Shown: positions 10,623 through 21,160, counted from the stretch's first letter. The stretch is DNA of 64,000 bases from Buchnera aphidicola (Aphis fabae) (GCF_009069125.1 NZ_CP042427.1:62001-126000); one strand, 5' to 3'. A program made the numbers and translations. The notes: generated by a model from the letters alone, not told the origin.

Positions 10623-11806
10623 AATTTCTTCCTGTTTTTTAAAATTTCACTTACTGTAAAAATATCTTTATCTCCACGACCAGAAAGATTAACAATCAAA
10701 ATTTGACTTTTATCAGGATTTTTATTCATTATTTTTAACGCATAAGCTATTGCATGAGAAGACTCTAAAGCTGGAATAATACCTTCTTTTTTAGATAAAA
10801 TTTGAAAAGCCTCTAATGCTTCTGTATCAGTAATTGAAACATATTCAGCACGTTTAATACTATGCAGCCAAGCATGTTCAGGACCAACTGAAGGAAAATC
10901 TAAACCAGCAGAAATAGACCAAGATTTTTGAATTTGACCCTCTTTATTTTGCATTAAATAAGACTTCATTCCAAAATAAATACCTGTACTGCCATGATTT
11001 AATGGAGCACCATGTTTTCCTGTACTTATACCTTGACCAGCTGGTTCTACACCAATCAAATTAACTTTTTCATCTATAAAATCAGAAAATATACCAATAG
11101 CATTTGATCCACCTCCAACACATGCAATAATAGAATCTGGTAATTTTTTTTCTTGTTTTAAAATTTGTTTTTTTGTTTCTTCTCCAATAATTTTTTGAAA
11201 CTCTTTAACAATTCTTGGATAAGGATGTGGACCAGCAGCTGTGCCTATCATGTAATGTGAATTTTTATAACTATCAGACCAATCTCGTAATGCTTCATTA
11301 CATGCGTCCTTTAAAGTACCAGAACCACTTTTAACAGATATAACTTCTGCACCCATTAATTTCATGCGAAATACATTTGGTTTTTGACGTTCAATATCTT
11401 TAACACCCATATAAATTCGACATTTTAAATTTAGCAGCGAACAAGCAATTGCAGTAGCTACACCATGTTGACCAGCACCAGTTTCAGCGATAATTTCTTT
11501 TTTATTCATTTGTATTGCTAACATTGCTTGACCTAGTACTTGATTAGTTTTATGTGCTCCGCCGTGTAATAAATCCTCTCTTTTTAGATAAATATGTGTT
11601 TTTGTACCTTGAGTTAAATTTTTACATAAAGTTAATGGTGTTGGTCTTCCTGCATAATTTTTTAAGAGATATAAAAATTTTTTTTGAAAATTTATATCTT
11701 TTTTTGCAGCAATAAAATTTTTTTCTAACTCATACAGAGCTGGCATCAATATTTGAGGAACATACATGCCTCCAAATTCTCCAAAATAAGGATTGAGTAA
11801 AGTCAT
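10619..11806 (-). CDS. trpB: Tryptophan synthase beta subunit
   Basis: PLP enzyme that joins indole and serine to make tryptophan. The PLP lysine is in GGAHKTNQ (about residue 87), the phosphate-binding glycine loop is GGGSNAIG, and GRGDKD closes the C-terminus. 395 residues compared with 397 in E. coli. No active-site change was noticed. It overlaps trpA by 4 nt and follows trpC by 37 nt. Tryptophan is an essential amino acid supplied to the aphid host. Confidence 0.98.
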   Translation of the reverse strand: MTLLNPYFGEFGGMYVPQILMPALYELEKNFIAAKKDINFQKKFLYLLKNYAGRPTPLTLCKNLTQGTKTHIYLKREDLLHGGAHKTNQVLGQAMLAIQMNKKEIIAETGAGQHGVATAIACSLLNLKCRIYMGVKDIERQKPNVFRMKLMGAEVISVKSGSGTLKDACNEALRDWSDSYKNSHYMIGTAAGPHPYPRIVKEFQKIIGEETKKQILKQEKKLPDSIIACVGGGSNAIGIFSDFIDEKVNLIGVEPAGQGISTGKHGAPLNHGSTGIYFGMKSYLMQNKEGQIQKSWSISAGLDFPSVGPEHAWLHSIKRAEYVSITDTEALEAFQILSKKEGIIPALESSHAIAYALKIMNKNPDKSQILIVNLSGRGDKDIFTVSEILKNRKKL

Positions 11807-11843
11807 CTAAAGTTATTCCTTTTGTTTATGAAAAAAAGATTTA

Positions 11844-13199
11844 TTAAGATCTTAGTTTTTGAAAAATTAATTTTATTTTTCTATGGTCTTTAATACCCGG
11901 TGATATTTCTATTCCAGAATTTAAATCTAATCCAGCACAATTTAATCTGGATGCTAAAGTACAATTTTTAATGTTAATGCCTCCGGCTAATATTACATTA
12001 TTTAATATACAGTTTTGTAAAATTGACCAATTAAATGGTGTATTACTTCCCCCAGAATAAGAATCAAATAAATACTTATTTACATAATCCCAATTAAGTA
12101 AAGGTAGTGTTGATTGAATAGAAAATGCTTTCCAAATTTTAATATTTTTAGATAATTTTTTTCTTAGTAAATTAATATATTTTTGGTTTTCGTTTCCATG
12201 TAATTGTATAGCATATAAATGTAATTCATGAGAAACATCTAAAATAGCATTTATATCTTGGTTTTGAAATACGCCTACATATCTTAAATTACTATTAAAA
12301 ATAATATTTTTTGCAATATGTTTTGTAATCTTACGAGGTGAATTTTCTGCAAAAATTAAACCTCCATAAATTGCGCCAGACTTCTCACTCACTTGAGCAT
12401 CAATAGAACGAGTTAATCCGCATACTTTATTATGACCAAAAATTAAAGATTTAGTGCTGATTTCTAGATTTTTTTTTAACATTAAACTTGATCCAATCAA
12501 AAAACCATGAACCATTTTACTTAATTCTTTTATTTGAGAGTGTTGAGTTATTCCTGACTCACTGATAATTATTTTATTTTTTATTAATGGAGATAAAGTT
12601 CGAGTGCGATTTAAATCAATTGATAAATCATGTAGATTACGATTATTAATTCCAACAATTGAAGCATTTAATTTAATAGCACGATTTAATTCTTCAATAT
12701 TGTTAACTTCTGTTAAAATTCCCATATTTAATTTTTTTGCTATTTCAGACAAAATAACGTATTGTTTATTATTTAAAATAGACAACATAAGTAAAATAGC
12801 ATCTGCATTATAATATCTAGCTAAATAAACTTGATATGGATCAATAAAAAAATCTTTACATAAAATTGGCTGAGACACATGATTTCTTACAATATTTATG
12901 AATTTTAAATTACCTTGAAAATACTTTTCATCTGTTAAAACTGAAATTGCGGAAGCATACTTCTTATAAACATTAGAAATCTTAATTAGATTAAATTTTT
13001 TTTTAATAACTCCTAAAGAAGGAGATGATTTTTTACATTCTAATATAAAAAAAGGATTTTTATTTTTTAAACAATCATAGAAACTACGCGTTTTTATGTT
13101 AATTTTATTTTTTATTTCTCTAAAAGGTTCTTTTTTTTTTCTATCTTCAATCCAAGCTATTTTATCTTTTACAATTTTATTTAGTATTGTTTCTTGCAT
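11844..13199 (-). CDS. trpC: Bifunctional indole-3-glycerol phosphate synthase / phosphoribosylanthranilate isomerase
   Basis: Fusion of two TIM barrels, as in E. coli TrpC(F). The N-terminal IGPS domain (about 1-255) shows FILECKKSSPS, ILCKDFFIDPYQ, GINNRNL and SESGI motifs. The C-terminal PRAI (TrpF) domain (about 257-451) starts at KVCGLTR with its catalytic Cys, and has LHGNENQ and LAGGIN. 451 residues, close to E. coli (453). The start lies 2 nt after the trpD stop. Confidence 0.97.
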   Translation of the reverse strand: MQETILNKIVKDKIAWIEDRKKKEPFREIKNKINIKTRSFYDCLKNKNPFFILECKKSSPSLGVIKKKFNLIKISNVYKKYASAISVLTDEKYFQGNLKFINIVRNHVSQPILCKDFFIDPYQVYLARYYNADAILLMLSILNNKQYVILSEIAKKLNMGILTEVNNIEELNRAIKLNASIVGINNRNLHDLSIDLNRTRTLSPLIKNKIIISESGITQHSQIKELSKMVHGFLIGSSLMLKKNLEISTKSLIFGHNKVCGLTRSIDAQVSEKSGAIYGGLIFAENSPRKITKHIAKNIIFNSNLRYVGVFQNQDINAILDVSHELHLYAIQLHGNENQKYINLLRKKLSKNIKIWKAFSIQSTLPLLNWDYVNKYLFDSYSGGSNTPFNWSILQNCILNNVILAGGINIKNCTLASRLNCAGLDLNSGIEISPGIKDHRKIKLIFQKLRS

Positions 13200-13201
13200 G
13201 T

Positions 13202-14212
13202 TTATTTATCTTCTTTTAACATATTAGAAATTTTAATGATATGTTTGTAAACTTTACCACTTCTAATTTTATTTAATGCCATTTTTGTGTTGCTTTTTAA
13301 GTCTGTATATCCAAAATTTTTTAATAAAATCGCAACATTAACAGCAATTAATTCTTCATGAAGCTTATCTCCTTTGCCTTGCATAGTTTTTTTAATAATA
13401 TCATAGCTTTCTTCTGAAGAGCCCACTATATATGTTTTTTTAGAATGTGTTTTTAAACCAAAATTTTTTGCTTCTAATTGATATGAATAAATTTTTTTGT
13501 TTAACAATTCAGCAACATATGTTGTTCCATTTAGTGAAACTTCATCAGTTCCATCACCATGTAATATAATACCTCGTTGGTATTTTAATTTTCTTAAAAT
13601 CTCAATCATAGGATTAATTAATTTTTTTTTATAAACACCTATTACTGTAAGAAAAGGACGGGCAGGATTTAAAAATGGTCCTAATAAATTAAAAATAGTT
13701 TTAATTTTTAAAATTTTTCGAATATTTTCAACATATTGAAAAGAATTATGATATTGAGGGGCAAATAAAAAACAAATATTTAATTTATCTAAAGTTTTTA
13801 AAGAATTTTTAAGGGATGGATTTAAATTAATTTTAAATTTTTTTAGAATATCAGACGAACCTGATGTACTTGATACACCTTTGTTACAGTGTTTAATAAT
13901 TTTAAATCCACAGTAAGATGCAACAAAAGCACTAGCAGTAGAAATATTAATTGTATTTTTATTATCTCCTCCTGTACCAACTATGTCAGAAAACATATAA
14001 TGAGGTCTAGGAAATAACTTCATTGCTTCTAAACAAGCATGGATTGCACCTAATATTTCTTCCATTGATTCATTGCGAACATGCATAGCTGTTAAAATAG
14101 ATGATAATTGTATTTCATTTATTGTTCCCGAAATAATAGATTTAAATAATCTATAACTTTCTTCTTGATTTAAAGATTCTAACTTATAAACTTTTTTAAA
14201 TATATTTTGCAT
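13202..14212 (-). CDS. trpD: Anthranilate phosphoribosyltransferase
   Basis: Transfers a phosphoribosyl group from PRPP to anthranilate. 336 residues covering only the transferase; the glutamine amidotransferase (TrpG) half that is fused to it in E. coli is absent. The PRPP-binding GTGGD loop is seen in DIVGTGGDNKNTINIST, followed by KHCNKGVSS and the NPARP segment. It is the first gene of the chromosomal trpDC(F)BA cluster. trpE and trpG are not in the window; in many Buchnera they sit on a plasmid. The 214-nt gap upstream presumably holds its promoter. Confidence 0.97.
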   Translation of the reverse strand: MQNIFKKVYKLESLNQEESYRLFKSIISGTINEIQLSSILTAMHVRNESMEEILGAIHACLEAMKLFPRPHYMFSDIVGTGGDNKNTINISTASAFVASYCGFKIIKHCNKGVSSTSGSSDILKKFKINLNPSLKNSLKTLDKLNICFLFAPQYHNSFQYVENIRKILKIKTIFNLLGPFLNPARPFLTVIGVYKKKLINPMIEILRKLKYQRGIILHGDGTDEVSLNGTTYVAELLNKKIYSYQLEAKNFGLKTHSKKTYIVGSSEESYDIIKKTMQGKGDKLHEELIAVNVAILLKNFGYTDLKSNTKMALNKIRSGKVYKHIIKISNMLKEDK

Positions 14213-14426
14213 TGATAACCTTTTACAATTCTAACTAAAAATTAGTATTTTGTATTATTTTTTTTTGATTTTTCACAATAATCGATTGAGTTAAATAATT
14301 CAATTTAAATTTAAAAAAACTTTATTTATAATATTTTTTTATATTTAAAAAATTTTTTATTTAAAATAATATATAACTATCAATATAATATGTTATATAT
14401 AATAATTTTGTTATTGGAAATTTAAA

Positions 14427-15355
14427 ATGAATAAAATAATAATAATATTATTATTTTCCTTAGTCTCTATTACTTGGGGAACTACTTGGATAGCTATGAA
14501 AATTGCTGTAGAAACAATTCCTCCATTATTTGCTACCGGAATACGATTTTTAATTGCTTCTCCTTTATTAATTCTACTTTCTTATATTACAAAAGCACCT
14601 CTTTTATTTCCATATGGTCAAAGAAATTTTCAAATTATTATTTCTTTTTTTTATTTTTCCATACCTTTTACACTTATGCTATATGGAGGGAAATATGTAA
14701 ATTCTTCTATTGCTTCAGTTATTTTTTCAAATATGCCAGTTGTTGTATTAATGTTGTCTTCTTTTTTTTTAAAAAAAAAATAGATTTCATTAAAAAAATT
14801 GGAATAATTATTTCTTTAATTACATTATTTGTTATTTTATTGATTGATTTGAAATCAGAATTCTTTATTCAATGGAAAGGGGTTTTAGCTTTAATTTTAG
14901 CGTTACTTAGTCATGCTTTAATTTATATAGAATGTAAAAGAAAATGCACTAATGTTTCTGTTATTACATTTAATGCATTACCATCTTTAATATCTGGAAT
15001 ATTTTTATCTACTATTTCTTGGTTTTTAGAAAACCCTGATATTCATTTATTTTCTAATAAGTCAATTTTAGCTATTTTTTATCTTGGGGATTTTTCTGGT
15101 GTTTTTGGTATTTTATCCTATTTTTATTTGCAAAAGAAGGTTAGTTCATTTTATGCTTCTACTGTTTTTTTAATTTTTCCTTTAATTTCTTATATTTTAG
15201 AAATTTATTTTTATAAAAAAACATTTTTTTTCTATGAATTATACTGTATTTTACCGCTTTTTATAGGAATACTATTAACATTACTTCCAATAAATTTTTT
15301 TAAAAATATTAAAAGGTGTTTTCATGGTAGAAAAAATACAAAAAATGCTTTCTAA
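14427..15355 (+). CDS. EamA/DMT-family transporter, reading frame interrupted at an A10 run
   Basis: The first frame (14427-14783, 118 codons) encodes the start of a 10-helix drug/metabolite transporter ([19 protein letters not shown], a typical EamA opening). It stops at TAG just after T9A10 (14762-14780). The rest of the protein continues without any other lesion in the -1 frame to the stop at 15355. One extra A in the transcript, or a -1 ribosomal slip on A-AAA-AAA, would give a full-length product of about 309 residues, normal for the family. Substrate unknown. The end overlaps rluB by 32 nt. Either a recent pseudogene or a gene rescued by slippage; the intact downstream frame favours rescue. 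Confidence 0.8.
14762..14780 (+). repeat. T9A10 homopolymer pair at the frameshift
   Basis: Nine T then ten A within codons 112-118 of the EamA transporter gene, immediately before an in-frame TAG. The run is the position of the frame change and contains the A-AAA-AAA heptamer. Confidence 0.95.
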
Positions 15356-16061
15356 TTTAGGATATGGTTCTCGTCGTCATATAGAATCAAAAATTAAAAA
15401 AGGAAATATATTTGTAAATGGAAAAAAAGCAATTATTGGGCAATATTTAAATAAAAAAAATCCTGAAGAAGTTTTTATTAACAAAGAAAAAATAATTTTT
15501 AAGAAAAATAAACAATTAAAAATTATTATTTATAATAAACCTATAGGTGAAATTTGTACTAGAAATGATCCTAAAAAACGATTGACTGTATTTGATAAAT
15601 TACCTATTTTAAATTTAAGTAGATGGATTAGTATTGGTCGATTAGATATTAATACTAAGGGATTATTATTATTTACAAATGATGGACAATTAGCTAATCA
15701 ACTTATGCATCCAAGAAATCAAATTGAACGTGAATATTATATACGTGTTTTTGGTGATGTAAATAAAAACACAATAGATATTTTAATGAAAGGAGTTAAA
15801 ATTAAAGGTAGCTATGCTGTATTTAAAAGCATTCAGATAATCTCTAAAAATAAAAGCAAAAATACATGGTTTAAAGGTGTTTTATGTGAAGGTAAAAATC
15901 GTGAAATTAGGTTAATTTTTAATGCAATCAAATGTCAAGTAAATAAATTAATTAGAGTACGATATGGTAATGTTTTTTTACCAAAAAACTTAAAAGAAGG
16001 ACAATGGAAAAAATTAAATTATACATTATTAAATAATTTATGTAATTTAATTAAACAATAA
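15324..16061 (+). CDS. rluB: 23S rRNA pseudouridine(2605) synthase
   Basis: RsuA/RluB/E/F-family enzyme. An N-terminal S4 RNA-binding domain ([18 protein letters not shown], about 3-60) is followed by the catalytic domain with the active-site Asp in [17 protein letters not shown] and the downstream EGKNREIR and RVRYGN motifs. 245 residues; it aligns from the first residue with E. coli RluB (291), which has an additional basic C-terminal tail that is missing here. Start supported by AAAGG upstream. It overlaps the preceding transporter frame by 32 nt. Confidence 0.94.
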   Translation: MVEKIQKMLSNLGYGSRRHIESKIKKGNIFVNGKKAIIGQYLNKKNPEEVFINKEKIIFKKNKQLKIIIYNKPIGEICTRNDPKKRLTVFDKLPILNLSRWISIGRLDINTKGLLLFTNDGQLANQLMHPRNQIEREYYIRVFGDVNKNTIDILMKGVKIKGSYAVFKSIQIISKNKSKNTWFKGVLCEGKNREIRLIFNAIKCQVNKLIRVRYGNVFLPKNLKEGQWKKLNYTLLNNLCNLIKQ

Positions 16062-16439
16062 ATTTCAACTAGTTAGTTAAACTTAATTGATTAATTAAAA
16101 ATTAATTATAAAATAATATTACAGTTTTATACAAAAACAATCCTAAAAAAATAAACATTTATAACTTTTTTGAATTAAATTATTTTAAATATATTTTAAA
16201 AAATAAATAATTTATTAATTATTTACATATATTGTTTAAAATAATTTAATATCGATTCAAATAAAATTAAAATTATTATAGATAAATTAGTTCTTTTAAC
16301 TTTAAAAATTAAATAAGTATTTATTACTTTCAATTATTTAAAATAAAATTTATATTGTTGTTTTTTATATTTTCAATATTTTAAATAAATTATAAAATAT
16401 AATTTTTAATATTTATACAATATTTATTGGATTAAAATC
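16062..16439. other. AT-rich spacer between rluB and topA
   Basis: 378 nt with no open frame worth reporting and almost no G/C. In E. coli btuR, yciK, sohB and yciN lie between rluB and topA, so this is plausibly what remains of them. The topA promoter must lie here, but AT richness prevents a confident choice. The only translation signal I can support is GGA 8 nt upstream of the topA ATG. Confidence 0.5.
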
Positions 16440-19004
16440 ATGTGTAAATCTTTAGTTATAGTTGAATCACCAGTGAAAGCAAAAACCATAAATCAATATT
16501 TAGGTGATAAATATATAGTTAAATCTAGTATTGGTCATGTTCGAGACTTGTTAAATAATCAATCTAAAAAAAGAAAAAAAACTAAAAGTTCTTTTTTAGA
16601 ACATCATGAAAAAAAACTTTTAATTCAACAAATGGGAATTGATCCATATAAAAATTGGAATGTTGAATATCACATTTTACCTGGTAAAGAGAAAATTATT
16701 AATGAATTAAAAAATATTGCTAATAAAGTTGATCGTATATATCTTGCTACAGATTTAGATCGAGAAGGAGAAGCAATAGCTTGGCATTTAAAAGAAGTAA
16801 TTGGAGGTGATTCCTCTAAATTTATTCGTGTAGTGTTTAATGAAATAACCCAACATTCAATTGAAAAAGCTTTTCAAAATACGGGTCAAATTAATATGAA
16901 CCGAGTTTATGCACAGCAAGCTCGTAGATTTATGGATCGAATTGTAGGGTATATGATTTCTCCTTTATTATGGAAAAAAATTTGTAGAGGTTTATCCGCA
17001 GGTCGAGTTCAATCAGTAGCTGTGAGAATTGTTGTAGAACGAGAAGATGAAATAAAAAACTTTATATCAAAAGAATATTGGAAATTAAATATTAGTTTTA
17101 ATTTATTTGAAAAAAAAAACATTATTATGGAAGTTACACATTATAAAAATAAAATACTTATTTTAAATAATGAAAAAGAAGTTAATTTAATAATTGAAAA
17201 ACTTAAAAATCAATCTTTTTTTATTACTGATATAAAAGATAAAATTTTATATAGAAAACCTCCTGCTCCTTTTATTACATCTACTTTACAACAAGCATCT
17301 AGTCTTCATTTAGGATTTAGCGTAAAAAAAACTATGTTTTTAGCACAAAAGTTATATGAAGAAGGATATATAACTTATATGAGAACTGATTCTTGTTTCT
17401 TAAGTGATTACGCAATTAAAAAAGTAAGAAATTATATAAAAAATTACTATGGTATTAATTTTTTACCTAAAACATCTAATATATATTTAAATAAACAAAA
17501 TTCTCAAGAAGCACATGAAGCAATACGTCCTACAAATATAGAAATAACTGATATTAATCAAAATAAAATGAATCCTGATGCTATTAAATTATATAAATTA
17601 ATTTGGAATCAATTTATAGCTTGCCAAATGAAACCAGAAAAATATAAATCTATTATAATAAAAGTAATATTAGATAAATTTAAATTACAAACATCTGGAA
17701 ATATAATACTTTTTGAAGGTTGGACAAAAGTATTAAAAAAACAAAAGTTAACTAAATATCAATTCTCTGAATTTAAGATAGGTAATGCATTAGTTATAGA
17801 AAAATTCTTACCAACTCAGATGTTTACTAAACCATCCCCTAGATTTAATGAAGCATCATTAGTTCGAGAATTAGAAAAAAAAGGCATTGGAAGACCTTCT
17901 ACTTACGCAAATATAATAACAAAAATAAAAGATAAAGGGTATTTAAAAGTTGAAAAAAATAAATTTTATGCTACAAAAATAGGTGCAATTCTTATTGCTC
18001 AATTAAAAAAATGTTTTACTGATTTAGTTGACTATAATTTTACTGCTCGTATGGAAAAAAAACTTGATCAAATTTCTGATAATAAAATTTCTTGGAAAAA
18101 CGTACTTGACATGTTTTTTAAAAATTTTTTAAAACAATTTGAACAAGCAAAAAAACCTCTAGAAAATGGTGGAATGGCAAATAATATAACTATTCTAACA
18201 GATATTAATTGTGCTAATTGTAATAAAAAAATGGGAATTAAAACTGCTATTACAGGTGTGTTTTTAAGTTGTTCAGGATATAATTTAAAATCTACAGAAC
18301 GTTGCAAATATACTATAAATTTAATTGCATTAAATGATTTTAATTTAACAAAAAAAAATAATATCACTAAAAATGAATTAAAAAGAAAATGTGAAAAATG
18401 TAATTCAGTAATGGATGATTATTTAATTAATGAAAATTTAAAAATTTATATTTGTAGTAATAGTCCTATATGTACAATTTATTATATAGAACAAGGTAAG
18501 TTTAAAAGTTCTTTTAATTTATCTAAAACTTTATGTTGTGAAAAATGTGAAAATAATATGTTGTTAAAAATAGGAAAATTTGGTAAATTTTTTATGTGTG
18601 TAAATAAAGAATGTAAAAACACAAGAAAAATTCTTCCTAATGGTGAAATATCACAACCTAAATTAGAACCTATTCCATTTCCGGATATATTATGTTCTAA
18701 ATCTAATGCATGGTTTGTTTTAAGAGAAGGAATATCTGGTGTGTTTTTTGCTGCTCATACTTTTCCTAAATCACGAGAAACAAGATCTCCTTTTGTAGAA
18801 GAATTAGCTCAGTTTAAACATTTATTACCTAAAAAATTACATTATTTAGCTGATGCTCCGAAAATAGATGAAAAAGGAAATAAAGCTATAATTTGCTTTG
18901 ATAAATTAAATAAAAAACAATATGTTGCTTCAAAAAAAGAAGGTAAATTTACAGGCTGGTCAGCATTTTTTATTAAAAATAAATGGTTGATTTCTAACAA
19001 ATAA
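16440..19004 (+). CDS. topA: DNA topoisomerase I
   Basis: Type IA topoisomerase that relaxes negative supercoils. 854 residues versus 865 in E. coli. TOPRIM domain near the N-terminus (LVIVESPVKAKTI; LATDLDREGEAIAWHL with the acidic metal-binding residues), and the active-site Tyr in EGYITYMRTDS (about residue 318). The C-terminal part has three Cys4-type zinc-ribbon modules, CANC...C, CEKC...C and CEKC...C (about 583-740), then zinc-ribbon-like repeats. All domains are retained. Confidence 0.97.
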   Translation: MCKSLVIVESPVKAKTINQYLGDKYIVKSSIGHVRDLLNNQSKKRKKTKSSFLEHHEKKLLIQQMGIDPYKNWNVEYHILPGKEKIINELKNIANKVDRIYLATDLDREGEAIAWHLKEVIGGDSSKFIRVVFNEITQHSIEKAFQNTGQINMNRVYAQQARRFMDRIVGYMISPLLWKKICRGLSAGRVQSVAVRIVVEREDEIKNFISKEYWKLNISFNLFEKKNIIMEVTHYKNKILILNNEKEVNLIIEKLKNQSFFITDIKDKILYRKPPAPFITSTLQQASSLHLGFSVKKTMFLAQKLYEEGYITYMRTDSCFLSDYAIKKVRNYIKNYYGINFLPKTSNIYLNKQNSQEAHEAIRPTNIEITDINQNKMNPDAIKLYKLIWNQFIACQMKPEKYKSIIIKVILDKFKLQTSGNIILFEGWTKVLKKQKLTKYQFSEFKIGNALVIEKFLPTQMFTKPSPRFNEASLVRELEKKGIGRPSTYANIITKIKDKGYLKVEKNKFYATKIGAILIAQLKKCFTDLVDYNFTARMEKKLDQISDNKISWKNVLDMFFKNFLKQFEQAKKPLENGGMANNITILTDINCANCNKKMGIKTAITGVFLSCSGYNLKSTERCKYTINLIALNDFNLTKKNNITKNELKRKCEKCNSVMDDYLINENLKIYICSNSPICTIYYIEQGKFKSSFNLSKTLCCEKCENNMLLKIGKFGKFFMCVNKECKNTRKILPNGEISQPKLEPIPFPDILCSKSNAWFVLREGISGVFFAAHTFPKSRETRSPFVEELAQFKHLLPKKLHYLADAPKIDEKGNKAIICFDKLNKKQYVASKKEGKFTGWSAFFIKNKWLISNK

Positions 19005-19036
19005 TAACTAATCAATTCTATCTTAAATACACAATA

Positions 19037-19807
19037 TTAACGTATTTTTTCAGTAATTAATTTAATAAATTTAGGACTACTAGTTAAGTTTAAAAAAAAA
19101 TTAATACTTTTTTCTTGAAAATTACTTGTTAAGCATCCAGATTCTCTTGCTTGTAATTGCCCGGCAATAAAATTGGTAGCGTTTAATAAATTATAATTAA
19201 GAATTAAACAATCTATTTTTCCAGAAGATACATATGCTAAATCAAGTAAAGTAGATCCAGTATATCTAAATGAAATACCAGATAGAGTTAACTTTTTATA
19301 TATCTCAAAATAAGATTGAGACTGTGTTTCTTGACATGGTAAATTTGTTGATATTATCATATCACTTAAAGTGTTCATATTATTACATCGAGTACGATAC
19401 CCATTTAATTGTGATCCTTGGCCTCTTACAGAAGTAAATAAATCATTTTTTATAGGATCATATATTACTGATATTTCTGTGTTTTTTTTTATTATCACAG
19501 CTATTGATATACAAAAATGTGGAAAATTTTTAATAAAATTTTTTTTACCATCTAATTCATTTAAAATCCATAATATTTTTTTTTCATTTACTATATAATT
19601 AGTATTTTTTTTAATAATAATATGACTTGGATAATATTTATAAATAATTTCACTCATTACTTGATATGTTTTATACATAACTTTTTTAATAAAATGTTGT
19701 TTTTTTTCAAAATCTTCTTTAATAAATTTTTGAGTATCGTAATTTTGTACAATAATATTCCCTCCTTTTCGAATTGCACGAATTGCAATATTTAACATGG
19801 GATGCAT
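19037..19807 (-). CDS. suhB: SuhB-like protein (inositol-monophosphatase fold) with degraded catalytic site
   Basis: Aligns with E. coli SuhB from MHPMLNIAIRAIRKGGN onwards; conserved blocks include IYDPIKNDLF, RGQGSQLNGYR and TGSTLLDLAYVSSGKID. Several metal/phosphate-binding residues are replaced: the DxLDGT motif reads NELDGKKNF (N83 for the first Asp, K88 for Thr), the EE pair near 66-67 is KK/N, the first-motif Asp near 44 is Met, and the WD motif is TN (N212). Phosphatase activity is therefore doubtful. E. coli SuhB also acts with NusA/NusB in rRNA antitermination independently of catalysis. 256 residues; strong AGGAG upstream of the ATG; convergent with topA at 32 nt. Confidence 0.92.
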   Translation of the reverse strand: MHPMLNIAIRAIRKGGNIIVQNYDTQKFIKEDFEKKQHFIKKVMYKTYQVMSEIIYKYYPSHIIIKKNTNYIVNEKKILWILNELDGKKNFIKNFPHFCISIAVIIKKNTEISVIYDPIKNDLFTSVRGQGSQLNGYRTRCNNMNTLSDMIISTNLPCQETQSQSYFEIYKKLTLSGISFRYTGSTLLDLAYVSSGKIDCLILNYNLLNATNFIAGQLQARESGCLTSNFQEKSINFFLNLTSSPKFIKLITEKIR

Positions 19808-19971
19808 TAAATTCTCCTAGTTTAAAAATAATTTATTTATTTAAAAAATATATTTTATATCAAAATAATAATATCATAATTTAAATATATTTAATATTTT
19901 TAATCTTTTAAATTAATTTATCTTTTAAAATTAAATATTAATTAAATGTATTTTTAATTAAGGTCTCTTAA

Positions 19972-21054
19972 ATGGATACAAATATCAATTCAAATGTTTT
20001 TCATTCTAAAATAAATTTATTAAATTTAAGTCCTAAAAAAATTCAATCATTGCTAATATCTATTGGAGCAAAAAATTTTACTTCCAATCAAATTATGAAA
20101 TGGATTTATAATCATAATTGTTATGATTTTAATAAAATGTTAAATATTAGTAAAAATATTAGAAGAAAATTACATCATATTTCTTGTATAAGCATATCAA
20201 ATTTTTCAGAAGAAAAAATATCTTCTGATGGTACAATAAAATGGATCACATCTTTAAATAATCAGAAAATAGAAACAGTTTATATACCAGAAAAAAAACG
20301 TTCTACTCTGTGTATTTCATCACAAATTGGTTGTGCTTTAAAATGTGATTTTTGCGCTACAGGTAAACAAGGATTTAATAGAAATTTAACAGCATCTGAA
20401 ATTATTTCTCAAATTTTACAAGCTAAAAAAAAATTAAAAGATAAAAAATTAACTAATATAGTATTTATGGGAATGGGTGAACCATTATTAAATTTAAATA
20501 ATGTTGTTACAGCATTAAAAATTATTTTAGATAAAAATGGTTTTGGAATATCTAAACGTCGAATTACTTTATCCACTTCAGGAATTATACCTGCAATAGA
20601 TAAGTTAAGTCAAAAAATTGATATTAATTTAGCCATTTCTTTACATGCTTCAAATAATGACATTAGAAGTCTTATTATGCCGATTAATAAAAAATATAAT
20701 ATTGAAGCTCTTTTAAGATCAGTATCTCGATACTTAAAAAATTCTAATGCAAATCGAAACGGAGTTACTATAGAGTATGTAATGCTTCAAAACATTAATG
20801 ATTCTATTAAAAATGCTGAAGAATTAGCTTATATTTTAAAAAAAATACCTAGTAAAATAAATCTTATTCCTTGGAACTCTTTTAAAAATTCAAATTTTAT
20901 ATCTAGTACTATAAATAGAATTAATATTTTTGCAAATATTTTAAGAAAAAAAGGATTTAGTACAACAATTCGAAAAAATAGAGGAAAAGATATTAATGCT
21001 GCTTGTGGTCAATTAACAGGAAATATAATTAATCGTATTAAAAAACATTTATAA
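19972..21054 (+). CDS. rlmN: Dual-specificity 23S rRNA/tRNA adenine-C2 methyltransferase
   Basis: Radical SAM enzyme methylating A2503 of 23S rRNA and A37 of some tRNAs. The cluster motif CALKCDFC (about residues 124-131), the GMGEPLLN SAM segment, and the C-terminal NAACGQL containing the methyl-carrying Cys are all present. 360 residues; about 24 shorter than E. coli RlmN, mostly at the C-terminus. An AAGG about 9 nt before the ATG is the likely ribosome-binding site. In E. coli rodZ separates rlmN from ispG; here it is missing and the gap is 106 nt. Confidence 0.95.
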   Translation: MDTNINSNVFHSKINLLNLSPKKIQSLLISIGAKNFTSNQIMKWIYNHNCYDFNKMLNISKNIRRKLHHISCISISNFSEEKISSDGTIKWITSLNNQKIETVYIPEKKRSTLCISSQIGCALKCDFCATGKQGFNRNLTASEIISQILQAKKKLKDKKLTNIVFMGMGEPLLNLNNVVTALKIILDKNGFGISKRRITLSTSGIIPAIDKLSQKIDINLAISLHASNNDIRSLIMPINKKYNIEALLRSVSRYLKNSNANRNGVTIEYVMLQNINDSIKNAEELAYILKKIPSKINLIPWNSFKNSNFISSTINRINIFANILRKKGFSTTIRKNRGKDINAACGQLTGNIINRIKKHL

Positions 21055-21160
21055 ATTTCAAACAATATTATATATTAGTTTAGTTTACTTTAATATTGAA
21101 TATAATTAAAAATCTAAAATTAGATATTTCTTCTAATCTTAACAAAACATATATAATAAA

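Noticed and set aside
14474-14780. Open frame upstream part of the second EamA ORF (Ser/Phe/Tyr-rich, 14474 onwards)
   Set aside because: It overlaps the genuine EamA N-terminus in another frame and gives a low-complexity sequence. Only its part after the A10 run is real coding sequence.
18068-18367. 99-codon open frame antisense to topA
   Set aside because: It mirrors the lysine/asparagine-rich topA coding frame, lacks a ribosome-binding site and shows no family motif. The same applies to the other 60-90 codon antisense frames in rnb, mfd region, aroA, sucA and aspS.
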